From contig NZ_JASHKQ010000001.1 in the NCBI RefSeq assembly GCF_030056795.1, forward strand, positions 682,001 through 746,000: a DNA stretch of 64,000 nucleotides, given 5' to 3'. Made by a program: the position numbers and the translations under genes. A model generated the notes under the pieces. It saw nothing but the letters and a program-made list of their open reading frames with translations. It had not been told where the DNA came from and searched no databases. The stretch comes from Rhodococcus sp. IEGM 1381 (GTDB lineage: Bacteria > Actinomycetota > Actinomycetes > Mycobacteriales > Mycobacteriaceae). Of this stretch, positions 50,959 through 58,852 are shown piece by piece (the first letter of the stretch is position 1; every line of letters begins with the position of its first letter).

Positions 50959-51762
50959 TCAGCGAAACGAGTGGACGTTGCGCTGTGCCCAGTGCGCGAA
51001 TGTCGTAGCGGTGCCGGTGAGGTCGGTCAGCGTTCGGTCGACCTGCTGGGGGTTGTGCACCCAGGACTCGAGCCCGTCGACGTAGGTGATCGCAAAGTCC
51101 CCCATGCTGGGGGTCAAGTCGTCGATGGTCTCCTGTCGGCTGACCGTTTCGAAGGCCAAAGGGCAGCCGATAGCGTCGGCAATTCTGTCCAATAATTCGA
51201 CGCGCGTGAGGGTTTCGGGTCCGGTGAGAACATGGGATCTACTGTGATGCCTGTGTTCGTCGATGAGGACGGCCGCCGCCGCCGCGGCGATATCGTCCAT
51301 CGCTATCGGGGCATTGGCGGCGTCGGGGAACGGCTCACGGACGCAACCGGATTCGATGATTCGCTCCGCCCACATCGTCGAGTTCTCCATGAATTCGCCC
51401 GGCCACAGGTGAGTCCAGTGCATCCCGGATTTCTCGACCGCCACGGAGATCGGATACCACCAGTTCTCGGGTGGACCGGCGAGGTCGACGACGTGCCGTA
51501 CCCCCGCGGCGCGGGCGAGCTCGAGGACCGGTTCGATCGTGCTCGGATACGGAGCCAGATAGATCTGATCGACACCGGCCAGGGCGTCGGGCAGAGAATC
51601 CACCCGACCGAGAAACCCCTCGGCGATCTCCACGCCCGCGGGCAACCGGGCGCGTTCGGGATGGTTGGTCAACGCTCGCACGTCGGTTCGTCCCGCAGTC
51701 AGAAGGTTGTCGACGAGCATGCGGCCGATATTGCCGGTGGCACCGGTTACCAGAATCGTCAT
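50959..51762 (-). CDS. NmrA-like NAD(P)-binding oxidoreductase
   Basis: The 267-residue atypical SDR has the cofactor motif VTGATGNIGRM at residues 5-15 and no classical YxxxK pair, which is typical of NmrA/QOR2-like sensors or quinone reductases. ATG 51762 is the start; it is covered by the long inverted repeat at 51752-51790. It converges on the EEP gene with a one-base gap. Confidence 0.85.
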   Translation of the reverse strand: MTILVTGATGNIGRMLVDNLLTAGRTDVRALTNHPERARLPAGVEIAEGFLGRVDSLPDALAGVDQIYLAPYPSTIEPVLELARAAGVRHVVDLAGPPENWWYPISVAVEKSGMHWTHLWPGEFMENSTMWAERIIESGCVREPFPDAANAPIAMDDIAAAAAAVLIDEHRHHSRSHVLTGPETLTRVELLDRIADAIGCPLAFETVSRQETIDDLTPSMGDFAITYVDGLESWVHNPQQVDRTLTDLTGTATTFAHWAQRNVHSFR

Positions 51763-51790
51763 ACCGTACAGCGTACGGCATGACGATTCT
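51752..51790. promoter_or_regulatory. 39-bp inverted repeat covering the NmrA-like start codon
   Basis: Two 18-base arms (51752-51769 and 51773-51790) are reverse complements with one mismatch, separated by AGC. The core is CCGTAC-AGC-GTACGG. The arm on the far side mirrors the first codons of the gene (ATGACGATTCT on both strands). It could be a dimeric operator or an mRNA hairpin that hides the start codon. Confidence 0.6.
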
Positions 51791-51815
51791 TCGGAGGTAT
51801 GCGAAGGTGCGCCGA

Positions 51816-52394
51816 TCAACTCACGCGAGCTGATTGCTTCCGAGACTTGCCGCACTGCAACAGAATTCGCACCGCGGCAGGGGTGCCGTCCAGCGACGTC
51901 ACGATGTCGTTGCGCGTCTGTGCTGCCGCGGCCGAGACCGTATCGAGTGAAGCCACAGTGGGATCGAGAGTTGCGGTGACCTCGACGACCCGCTCGCCGC
52001 GGTCGGACACCGAGCGACCGGATGCGGACACGACACCCTCATGGGCTGCCAAAGATTTCGCTGCACTCTTGGCGGCGGTGGTCAGATCGACACTGAGCCT
52101 GCCGTCCACGTCGGAATCCGGTGTGGAGGCGAACGCGACGGTGCCGACCGAACGGCGCGGCAGGTGCGCGAGGAGCCACCAGAGTCCGAGGAGAACGAGG
52201 ACGATCGCGGCTGCTCCGAGGGCCCAGGGCCACCAGTCTGCATCGACGGTGGTGTCGACGAACGCGGCATCGATACGCTCGCGGCCGGGGAACTTGCCGC
52301 GTTCCCATGCGATGGCTCCGCCGCCGAGGGCGATGAGTGCGAGCCCGACGACCGCCGTACTGGTTCGATCGAGGGACGCGGTAGCGCGCTTCAT
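51816..52394 (-). CDS. alkaline-shock membrane anchor-like protein (AmaP type)
   Basis: The 192-residue protein has two membrane helices (about 13-30 and 54-75) and a soluble domain (90-185) resembling the Asp23-like fold found in AmaP membrane anchors. It is the last of seven overlapping genes. AmaP-type proteins tether Asp23 to the membrane in Gram-positive bacteria; that role here is inferred. Confidence 0.72.
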   Translation of the reverse strand: MKRATASLDRTSTAVVGLALIALGGGAIAWERGKFPGRERIDAAFVDTTVDADWWPWALGAAAIVLVLLGLWWLLAHLPRRSVGTVAFASTPDSDVDGRLSVDLTTAAKSAAKSLAAHEGVVSASGRSVSDRGERVVEVTATLDPTVASLDTVSAAAAQTRNDIVTSLDGTPAAVRILLQCGKSRKQSARVS

Positions 52395-52933
52395 GAGGCT
52401 TGTCCTGTCGTTCGCACTCGGGTGCGGACTTTCGGTGCCGACACGAGTGGGCGGAGGGCATCGTCCACGGAGGTGACGATCGAGGATTTCAGGGCCGAAG
52501 TGTCGGTGCCGGTCACGGTGGACGCGGCGACGGTGACCTTTTTGCTGCCGGCCTTGGCCGTCGCCGAATCGACTCCGACATTGTCGAGAGCGGCGGCGCG
52601 GGCCACTGCGGCGACGTCACCCTTGCGGAGCCAGACATCCTGTTCGGTGAGGGCGCGGTGGGTGCGACGGCGTGGACGTACGGCGACGAAAACAAGGATG
52701 AAACCGATGACGACGGCGGCGATCCCGCCGGGCAGCATCCAGCTCTGCGCGGTGAGTCCATCCAGACGCTTAGCTGCGGGGCCGACCCATTCGGAGCCGT
52801 CGAGCGCGCCGAGCTTCAGCAACGCCTCGCGGCCGAGGACCACTCCGGCCCCGATGAGGGCGAGTGCGAACAGAACAGCGGGGACAGCGGCGGTAGGGTT
52901 TGCTACCGGCTTCTTGCTCGGCTTCTCGCTCAT
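52391..52933 (-). CDS. DUF6286 membrane protein
   Basis: The 180-residue protein has two membrane helices (about 17-38 and 66-86) and a C-terminal DUF6286-type domain (about 95-170: LRKGDVAAVARAAALDNVGVDS). ATG 52933 overlaps the upstream Asp23 gene by four bases. The layout is like that of the following AmaP-type gene. Function is tied to the alkaline-shock cluster by context only. Confidence 0.75.
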   Translation of the reverse strand: MSEKPSKKPVANPTAAVPAVLFALALIGAGVVLGREALLKLGALDGSEWVGPAAKRLDGLTAQSWMLPGGIAAVVIGFILVFVAVRPRRRTHRALTEQDVWLRKGDVAAVARAAALDNVGVDSATAKAGSKKVTVAASTVTGTDTSALKSSIVTSVDDALRPLVSAPKVRTRVRTTGQAS

Positions 52934-53295
52934 TGCACTCTCCCTTCTTCGACGGTGGCTTCGGCGGGCACACATTGGACGGTGACGTCGACTCGGTCGA
53001 CGGTGTAGATGCCAAGCTCGGACAGGTCTCTTGCCACTGCCGCGCGGACGTTCGCGGCGACCTTCGCCAGTGGCGACGGCCAGGTGACGGCCACCGCAAC
53101 CTGCGCACGGACGCGTGTTCCGTTGATCGTCACGTCGGCCTTCGGCAGGTCACGTCCGCCGAGGACGCGCAGCCCGGGGTTGCGGTCGGTGACCGATTCG
53201 GTGCCGCGAGCAGCAAGAACGGCTAGGCGCTCGACGGCTTTGTGCTTGATTTCCAGTGAGCCTCGCTCACCGGGCTCCACCGCTGTCTCAGTCAC
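52930..53295 (-). CDS. Asp23/Gls24-family envelope stress protein
   Basis: The 121-residue protein has the Asp23 pattern: GSLEIKHKAVERLAVLAAR start helix, RVRAQVAVAVTWPSPLAKVAANVR in the middle and a VDRVDVTVQCV end strand. GTG 53295 is chosen because it gives the TETAVEPGERG start and overlaps the DUF2273 stop. Confidence 0.8.
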   Translation of the reverse strand: MTETAVEPGERGSLEIKHKAVERLAVLAARGTESVTDRNPGLRVLGGRDLPKADVTINGTRVRAQVAVAVTWPSPLAKVAANVRAAVARDLSELGIYTVDRVDVTVQCVPAEATVEEGRVQ

Positions 53296-53467
53296 GACCG
53301 CGACCACGCATGATCGAGTTCAGGTCCAGTTCGCCGTCGATGTAGCGTCCGACGAAGAAACCGAGGCCGCCGAGGACGATGGCGATGAGGAAGCCGGTGA
53401 AACCGCCGGCTGCTGCGGCGATGGCCAGCAGAAGTCCCACGAACAAACCGATGGTTGCAGTGGTCAT
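53288..53467 (-). CDS. DUF2273-like small membrane protein
   Basis: This 59-residue protein is too short for many gene callers. It has two adjacent hydrophobic, Gly/Ala-rich helices (residues 5-20 and 22-40) and a polar tail ending NSIMRGRGRD, as in DUF2273 proteins encoded within Asp23 clusters. It overlaps the next Asp23 gene by eight bases. Confidence 0.78.
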   Translation of the reverse strand: MTTATIGLFVGLLLAIAAAAGGFTGFLIAIVLGGLGFFVGRYIDGELDLNSIMRGRGRD

Positions 53468-53506
53468 GGTCTTGATCTCCAGTCAGAGGTATCAGATTCA
53501 GCAGTG

Positions 53507-53791
53507 TCAGATGTCGAAGTAGTTGCGCCGGGTGACGCGCTTGCGGATGCGAGCGATCCGCTTGGGCAAGGTTCGCAGTGGTGACGGGATCGGCGAGGCG
53601 CGGAACACGGTCGGCGCGCTGGCAGTATTGATCGGAGCTGACGGAAGAACAGCGAACCTGCGGTCGACCTCGGCGAGTTCGGCCATGTAGCGAGCCGGAT
53701 CCCCGCCGATATCGGGGTGATGTTCACGTGCCACAGCGCGCCGAGCCGCCTTGTACTCGGCGGCTCGGTTGTGCGCTGGGTGCTCGTTCAC
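53507..53791 (-). CDS. short J-domain-like protein in the Asp23 cluster
   Basis: The 94-residue protein has the core of a J domain: a helix (EYKAARRAVAREH), the HPD tripeptide followed by GGDP, and a second helix (RYMAELAEVDRRF). The C-terminal half is basic. A J domain would stimulate DnaK ATPase; here the domain is minimal and its partner is unknown. GTG 53791 is the start. Confidence 0.7.
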   Translation of the reverse strand: MNEHPAHNRAAEYKAARRAVAREHHPDIGGDPARYMAELAEVDRRFAVLPSAPINTASAPTVFRASPIPSPLRTLPKRIARIRKRVTRRNYFDI

Positions 53792-53795
53792 CTGG

Positions 53796-54086
53796 TCAGA
53801 CTCGCACAATGTCCTCGACGGTGACGTGCACGGGACCGTCGACCATGGCTGCCACTGTGCGACGCACGGCATCGGCGGTCTCGCGGACCGCGACACCGAA
53901 CTCCAGGGTTACGTGAACCTCGGTTCCGTCTTCACTGCTTCGGACTCCGGAGACACGGCGCCCGGGCAGGTACGTCGCGGCCTCACCGAACATGCCGCCG
54001 TGCAGCCCGACGACACCGTCGATCGCCAGAACGGCATCGGCGATGTCCTCGGACTTGTCACGATCCGTCATGTGCGGCTCGGTCAC
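53796..54086 (-). CDS. Asp23/Gls24-family protein, short
   Basis: The 96-residue protein retains only part of the Asp23 fold (IADAVLAIDGVVGLHGG, HVTLEFGVAVRETADAVRRTV, PVHVTVEDIV). GTG 54086 overlaps the previous gene's stop (GTGA); an ATG at 54071 is also possible. It lies between two full-length envelope genes of the cluster. Confidence 0.75.
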   Translation of the reverse strand: MTEPHMTDRDKSEDIADAVLAIDGVVGLHGGMFGEAATYLPGRRVSGVRSSEDGTEVHVTLEFGVAVRETADAVRRTVAAMVDGPVHVTVEDIVRV

Positions 54087-54574
54087 TGCACTCGGGTGGT
54101 GGCGGGCTCGGTGGTGGTGTCGTCTTCGTCAGAGCCGTCGTCGAGGTAGATGTCGTGGACGACGATGTTGACCTCGGTGACCTCGAGACCGGTCATGCGC
54201 TCGACGGCGTTGATGACGTTGCGGCGGATGCCCGCTGCGAGGTCTGCGATGGACACGCCGTAATCGGCGACAATGTCGATGTCGACTGCTGCCTGACGCT
54301 CGCCGACCTCGACCGAGACACCCTGCGACTGGTTGACGCGGGCACCGGGGATGCGCTCACGGAGAGCACCGATCGCGCGGCTGGCTCCGCCGCCGACGGC
54401 GTGCACTCCCTGAACCTCACGGGTGGCGATGCCGGCGATCTTGGAGACGACGGTATCGGCAATGGTGGTGCGGCCCTGCGAGCTGACGAGTACGGAATCC
54501 GACTTGGTGGTGATGTCGGTCTTCCCTTCGCCTGCTGCGGATACGGTTGCCTTGGTGTCCGTCGTGGAGCTCAT
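54083..54574 (-). CDS. Asp23/Gls24-family envelope stress response protein
   Basis: The 163-residue protein is the first and best match of the cluster to Asp23: TTIADTVVSKIAGIATREVQGVHAVGG, then AAVDIDIVADYGVSIADLAAGIRRNVINAVERMTG (landmark regions) and VTEVNIVVHDI. An acidic tail (DDGSDEDDTTTE) follows. Asp23 forms membrane-associated polymers and responds to cell-wall stress in Gram-positive bacteria. It is divergent from the ECF sigma factor gene. Confidence 0.85.
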   Translation of the reverse strand: MSSTTDTKATVSAAGEGKTDITTKSDSVLVSSQGRTTIADTVVSKIAGIATREVQGVHAVGGGASRAIGALRERIPGARVNQSQGVSVEVGERQAAVDIDIVADYGVSIADLAAGIRRNVINAVERMTGLEVTEVNIVVHDIYLDDGSDEDDTTTEPATTRVQ

Positions 54575-54695
54575 GAATGCCTCTCTTCGTTGAGTGTGTG
54601 GTGCAGAGTGTGTGTCAGGAGTTGGTCGTAGCTCGATCGGTGAAACGCACGTACAAATAAAGTGACCTACGTCATAGAATACGTTTGGGGGCTAG

Positions 54696-55253
54696 ATGGA
54701 GTGGGTTGACGCGTCGGACCGCGTTCTCGTCGGCGCTGCGGCGCTCGGCGAGACCGATGCGTTCGAAGAGATCGTCCGGCGCTACGGCCCGGAGATGTTT
54801 CGGTATGCGCGCAACATGTTGTCCGATCAAGGTGCCGCCGAAGAAGTGGTGCAGGACGCCTTCGTGGCAGCGTGGAAGGGCCTCGACAACTTCCGCGGGG
54901 ACTCGGCCCTGCGAACCTGGCTGTTTTCACTGTTGTCGCACAAGGTGATCGATCATCGACGACGTCGTAGCGTTCCTCCCGCAGAAGATTGGGTATTCGA
55001 GCGCAAGAGCACCGGCGCGGGCAGCGATCCCGGGGCGGATGTCGAGGCCGACAGCTTCATGACAGAGCTGGGCACAGCACTCTCCGAGTTGCCCTACCGT
55101 CAGCGGGCCTGCTGGCTGCTCAGCGAGGTGGAGGGTCTGACGCACCCGGAGATCGGCGCGATCATGACCCTGTCCGCCGGAGCAGTACGTGGTCAGTTGA
55201 CCAGAGCACGAGCAACATTGAGCGAAAGGTTGGCAACATGGCGAACCCACTAG
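54696..55253 (+). CDS. ECF-type RNA polymerase sigma factor
   Basis: The 185-residue protein has sigma region 2 (residues 22-90: FEEIVRRYGPEMFRYARNML and TWLFSLLSHKVIDHRRR) and region 4 (about 128-180: LSELPYRQRACWLLSEVEGLTHPEIGAIM). A GGGGG ribosome-binding run precedes ATG 54696. The following gene overlaps it by 16 bp and is not a zinc anti-sigma factor. The divergent Asp23 operon is the obvious candidate target. Confidence 0.92.
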   Translation: MEWVDASDRVLVGAAALGETDAFEEIVRRYGPEMFRYARNMLSDQGAAEEVVQDAFVAAWKGLDNFRGDSALRTWLFSLLSHKVIDHRRRRSVPPAEDWVFERKSTGAGSDPGADVEADSFMTELGTALSELPYRQRACWLLSEVEGLTHPEIGAIMTLSAGAVRGQLTRARATLSERLATWRTH

Positions 55254-55696
55254 AGCCGGATTCGGTTCTCGCGCGTGCTGCCACCGAACTTCGGGACGCA
55301 CCACAGGAACCGAATTGGGTGGACATCAGTGCGTCCATCCTCACGAAGGTACGCAACACCACCAGACGGACGTGGCCGATCGACAGCGCGTTCCCCTCTG
55401 GCTCTGCTGCCGGACCGGCGGACTCACTGCGGGTCAGCGACCACATCGTCAAGACGACGCTTCGTCGCGCACTGGCGGACGTTCACGGCGCACAGCCCAC
55501 CGAGATCGACCTCGACCTCGACGACCATGCCTGCATCGGTCTGTTCGTCGCGGTGATCGGGGTGTACGGCGACGACCTGCAGGCCGCGGGAGACGAGCTG
55601 GCGACCATCGCGATCGATACTGTGTCGGACCTGCTGGGCGTCACCCTCGGGCGCGATGTGGTCGAGATACGCGTCGACGACATCGAGGAGCGCTAG
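55238..55696 (+). CDS. Asp23-like partner protein of the sigma factor
   Basis: The 152-residue protein lacks the HxxxCxxC motif of ZAS anti-sigma factors and has no membrane helix. Its C-terminal half (LFVAVIGVYGDDLQAAGDELATIAIDTVSDLLG, VVEIRVDDI landmarks) is laid out like the Asp23 domains encoded across the divergent promoter. It may be a sensor or anti-sigma factor that uses the Asp23 fold. ATG 55238 has a GAAAGG ribosome-binding site. Confidence 0.65.
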   Translation: MANPLEPDSVLARAATELRDAPQEPNWVDISASILTKVRNTTRRTWPIDSAFPSGSAAGPADSLRVSDHIVKTTLRRALADVHGAQPTEIDLDLDDHACIGLFVAVIGVYGDDLQAAGDELATIAIDTVSDLLGVTLGRDVVEIRVDDIEER

Positions 55697-55724
55697 CTGT
55701 ACCGGCCGGGTGAGGAGACAGACC

Positions 55725-58178
55725 GTGGCGGACAGGGGTGAGCTGCGGATATACCTCGGCGCGGCACCGGGCGTCGGCAAGACCTTCGCCATGCTCGGTG
55801 AGGCCCACCGGCTGAGCAGCCGGGGCTGCGACGTCGTGGCAGCGGTCGTCGAGACACACGGCCGCGCTCGGACCATCGAGGCACTCGACGGTATCGAAGT
55901 GCTGCCGATGGCAACCGTCGACTATCGGGGGTCGTCGGCGCAGGAACTCGATCTCGACGCCGTCCTGGCGCGGAAGCCTCAGGTGGTGCTCGTCGACGAA
56001 CTCGCGCACACCAACACCCCGGGCAGCGTGCACGGCAAGCGGTGGCAGGACGTCGAGGTGCTGCTCGACGCCGGCATCGACGTCATCTCGACCCTCAATG
56101 TCCAGCATCTCGAATCGCTCAACGACGTGGTGCAGCAGATCACCGGGGTACCGCAACGAGAGACGGTGCCCGACAGCGTCGTTCGTGCGGCCGACGAGGT
56201 GGAACTGGTCGACATCACTCCCGAGGCGCTACGCAGTCGGCTGCGGCACGGCAACGTCTACGCCGCCGAGAAGGTCGACGCGGCACTGAGCAACTACTTC
56301 CGGGGCGGCAACCTGACGGCGCTGCGGGAACTCGCACTGTTGTGGATCGCCGATCAGGTCGATGCGGCATTGGTGAAGTACCGCAAGGACAATCGCATCA
56401 CCGAGACGTGGGAAGCCCGCGAGCGCGTGGTGGTGGCCGTGACCGGCGGACCGGAATCGGAAACCCTGCTGCGCCGCGCCAGTCGCATAGCCTCGAAGTC
56501 CAGCGCGGAGCTGATGGTGCTGCACATCGTCCGCGGCGACGGACTGATGGGTGTGTCGGCACCGCAGATGGGTTCGGTGCGCACACTCGCCGCCGGGCTC
56601 GGTGCCAGCGTGCACAGCGTCGTCGGCGACGACGTGCCAACGACGCTGCTCGACTTCGCGCGCGGGGTGAACGCAACCCAGCTGGTGATCGGTACCTCGA
56701 GACGGTCGCGCGCGGCGCGGATCCTGGACGAGGGCATCGGCGCAGCAGTGGTGCAGAACTCGGGAAAGATCGACGTGCACATGGTCACTCACGCCGAGCA
56801 AGCCCGCCGCAGGGGCATTCAGATCGATTCGGGGCGGCGACGCATTCTGGCGTGGGTCGCCGCTGTACTGGTGCCCTGCCTCGCCGCCGCCGTACTGAGC
56901 ACGGTCGGACCGGACTTCGACTCCAGCGGCGAGAGTGCCCTCTTCTTCATGGTGGTGCTCTGTGTCGCACTGTTGGGAGGGGTTGCGCCGGCGGCACTCT
57001 CGGCGTTGATCGCGGGATTCCTGCTCAACTACTTCTTCACCACACCCCGGTACAGCCTGACCATCGCCGAGCCGGAAAACTTCGTGGTCACCGTCGTGCT
57101 GCTGCTGATGGCTGTTGCCGTCGCCGCGCTGGTCGATGCCGCCGCCCGGCGGACGCGTCAGGCGCGGAGGGCGACCCAGGAAGCCGAACTGTTGACGCTG
57201 TTCGCCGGATCGGTGCTCCGCGGAGCGGACCTGACGGCACTGCTCGAGCGCGCCCGTGAGACCTATCGGCAGAGTGGTGTGGCGCTGTGGGACAACCAGT
57301 CTCAGGCGATCGTGGGCAGCGCGGGTGAACAGGCCCCGATCGATCGAACCGGAGCCGATACCGAGGTGGACGCAGGCGACTTCACGCTGTTGCTCGTCGG
57401 TGAGCGCACACGCGCCCACGATCGTCGGGTACTCGCAGCGGTGGCGAACCAGGCCGCGGGCATGGTGCGTCAGGCCCGGCTCGCCGAGGAAGCCAGCCGG
57501 GCCAATGCGCTCGCCGAGGCCGACGCGCTGCGTCGAGCGTTGCTCTCGGCCGTCAGCCACGATCTGCGGACGCCACTGTCCGCCGTCAAGGCGGCGTCCT
57601 CGTCTCTGCGCAGCACCGACGTGCAGTTCTCACCCGAAGACACCGACGAATTGCTCGCCACCATCGACGAATCGGCCGATCAGCTGACCGCTCTGGTGAG
57701 CAATCTGCTCGACTCCTCGCGGCTGCAAGCCGGTGTGGTGCAACCGAGTCTGCGTCCTGTCTTCGTCGACGACGTGCTGAGCGGCGCACTGGTCCAAACA
57801 GACGATCGCGTGCGGGTCGAGGTGGGTGACGTCGAAGTATTGGCAGACCCTGGTCTGCTCGAACGGGTGCTCGCGAACCTGGTGGACAACAGCGCCCGGT
57901 ATGCACCCACCGGCGACATCACGATCAGGGCCGTGGTGCACGGCGAGAGTGCAACCATTTCGGTCGTCGATCACGGCCCCGGCATCACCGAGGGAGCCGA
58001 GGAAACGATGTTCGACGCGTTCCAACGCCTCGGGGACCGCGACAACTCGGTAGGCGTCGGGCTGGGACTGTCGGTGGTGCGCGGATTCGTACGGGCCATG
58101 GGCGGTACCGTCACGGCATCGAACACCGTCGGCGGCGGGCTGACGATGACGGTCGAGCTGAAGGCGGCGAGTAGGTGA
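55725..58178 (+). CDS. kdpD: KdpD-type sensor histidine kinase
   Basis: The 817-residue protein has the N-terminal KdpD domain with Walker A GAAPGVGKT near residue 12 and VLVDELAHTNTPGS, a Usp-like domain (about 230-350), four membrane helices (about 375-480), a GAF-like region and the HisKA/HATPase core with His612 in SHDLRTPLSA. It senses potassium or turgor and phosphorylates KdpE. GTG 55725 has GAGGAGA upstream. The kdpFABC pump genes are not adjacent. Confidence 0.93.
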   Translation: MADRGELRIYLGAAPGVGKTFAMLGEAHRLSSRGCDVVAAVVETHGRARTIEALDGIEVLPMATVDYRGSSAQELDLDAVLARKPQVVLVDELAHTNTPGSVHGKRWQDVEVLLDAGIDVISTLNVQHLESLNDVVQQITGVPQRETVPDSVVRAADEVELVDITPEALRSRLRHGNVYAAEKVDAALSNYFRGGNLTALRELALLWIADQVDAALVKYRKDNRITETWEARERVVVAVTGGPESETLLRRASRIASKSSAELMVLHIVRGDGLMGVSAPQMGSVRTLAAGLGASVHSVVGDDVPTTLLDFARGVNATQLVIGTSRRSRAARILDEGIGAAVVQNSGKIDVHMVTHAEQARRRGIQIDSGRRRILAWVAAVLVPCLAAAVLSTVGPDFDSSGESALFFMVVLCVALLGGVAPAALSALIAGFLLNYFFTTPRYSLTIAEPENFVVTVVLLLMAVAVAALVDAAARRTRQARRATQEAELLTLFAGSVLRGADLTALLERARETYRQSGVALWDNQSQAIVGSAGEQAPIDRTGADTEVDAGDFTLLLVGERTRAHDRRVLAAVANQAAGMVRQARLAEEASRANALAEADALRRALLSAVSHDLRTPLSAVKAASSSLRSTDVQFSPEDTDELLATIDESADQLTALVSNLLDSSRLQAGVVQPSLRPVFVDDVLSGALVQTDDRVRVEVGDVEVLADPGLLERVLANLVDNSARYAPTGDITIRAVVHGESATISVVDHGPGITEGAEETMFDAFQRLGDRDNSVGVGLGLSVVRGFVRAMGGTVTASNTVGGGLTMTVELKAASR

Positions 58179-58852
58179 AGGTGCGGGTGCTCGTCGTCGA
58201 CGACGAGCCGCAGATCGTGCGAGCGCTGCGGATCAATCTCAACGTGCGCGGGTTCGAGGTGGTGAGTGCCGCAACCGGCGGTGAGGCGCTGCGGGTGGCC
58301 GCGAACTTCCACCCGGACATCGTGATTCTGGATCTCGGCCTGCCCGACATCGACGGTATCGACGTCATCGCCGGTCTGCGCGGCTGGACCGAGGTCCCGA
58401 TCCTGGTGCTCTCGGCACGGACCGACTCGGCCGATACCGTCGAGGCACTCGATGCCGGTGCCGACGACTTCGTCACCAAACCCTTCGGCATGGACGAGTT
58501 TCTGGCGCGATTGCGTGCGGCTCTACGGCGCGGACCGCAGACCGTGACCGAGCCCGTCGTCGAGACCGGGGACTTCACCGTCGACCTGGCCGCGAAAACC
58601 GTTGTCCGAGCAGGAGAGAACGTGCACCTGACCCGCACCGAATGGGGCGTGCTCGAACTGCTCGTGCGCAACGAAGGCAAGCTGGTATCGCAGAAGGACA
58701 TACTGCGCACCGTCTGGGGCCCCGGGCACGAGCGTGAAACACATTATCTGCGAATCTATCTCGGCCAGTTACGGCAGAAACTGGAACGAGACCCGGCGGC
58801 TCCGGTGCATCTGATCACCGAAACCGGGATGGGCTACCGCTTCGTCGGCTAA
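58175..58852 (+). CDS. kdpE: KdpE-type response regulator
   Basis: The 225-residue OmpR-family regulator has the receiver domain with phospho-acceptor Asp53 in VILDLGLPD and Lys in VTKPF, and a C-terminal winged helix ending GMGYRFVG. GTG 58175 overlaps the kinase stop by four bases (GTGA). It would normally activate kdpFABC, which is not in this window. Confidence 0.92.
   Translation: MKVRVLVVDDEPQIVRALRINLNVRGFEVVSAATGGEALRVAANFHPDIVILDLGLPDIDGIDVIAGLRGWTEVPILVLSARTDSADTVEALDAGADDFVTKPFGMDEFLARLRAALRRGPQTVTEPVVETGDFTVDLAAKTVVRAGENVHLTRTEWGVLELLVRNEGKLVSQKDILRTVWGPGHERETHYLRIYLGQLRQKLERDPAAPVHLITETGMGYRFVG

Noticed and set aside
56229..57560. 443-codon minus-strand open frame opposite kdpD
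   Set aside because: Antisense to a well-supported histidine kinase gene; no motifs.
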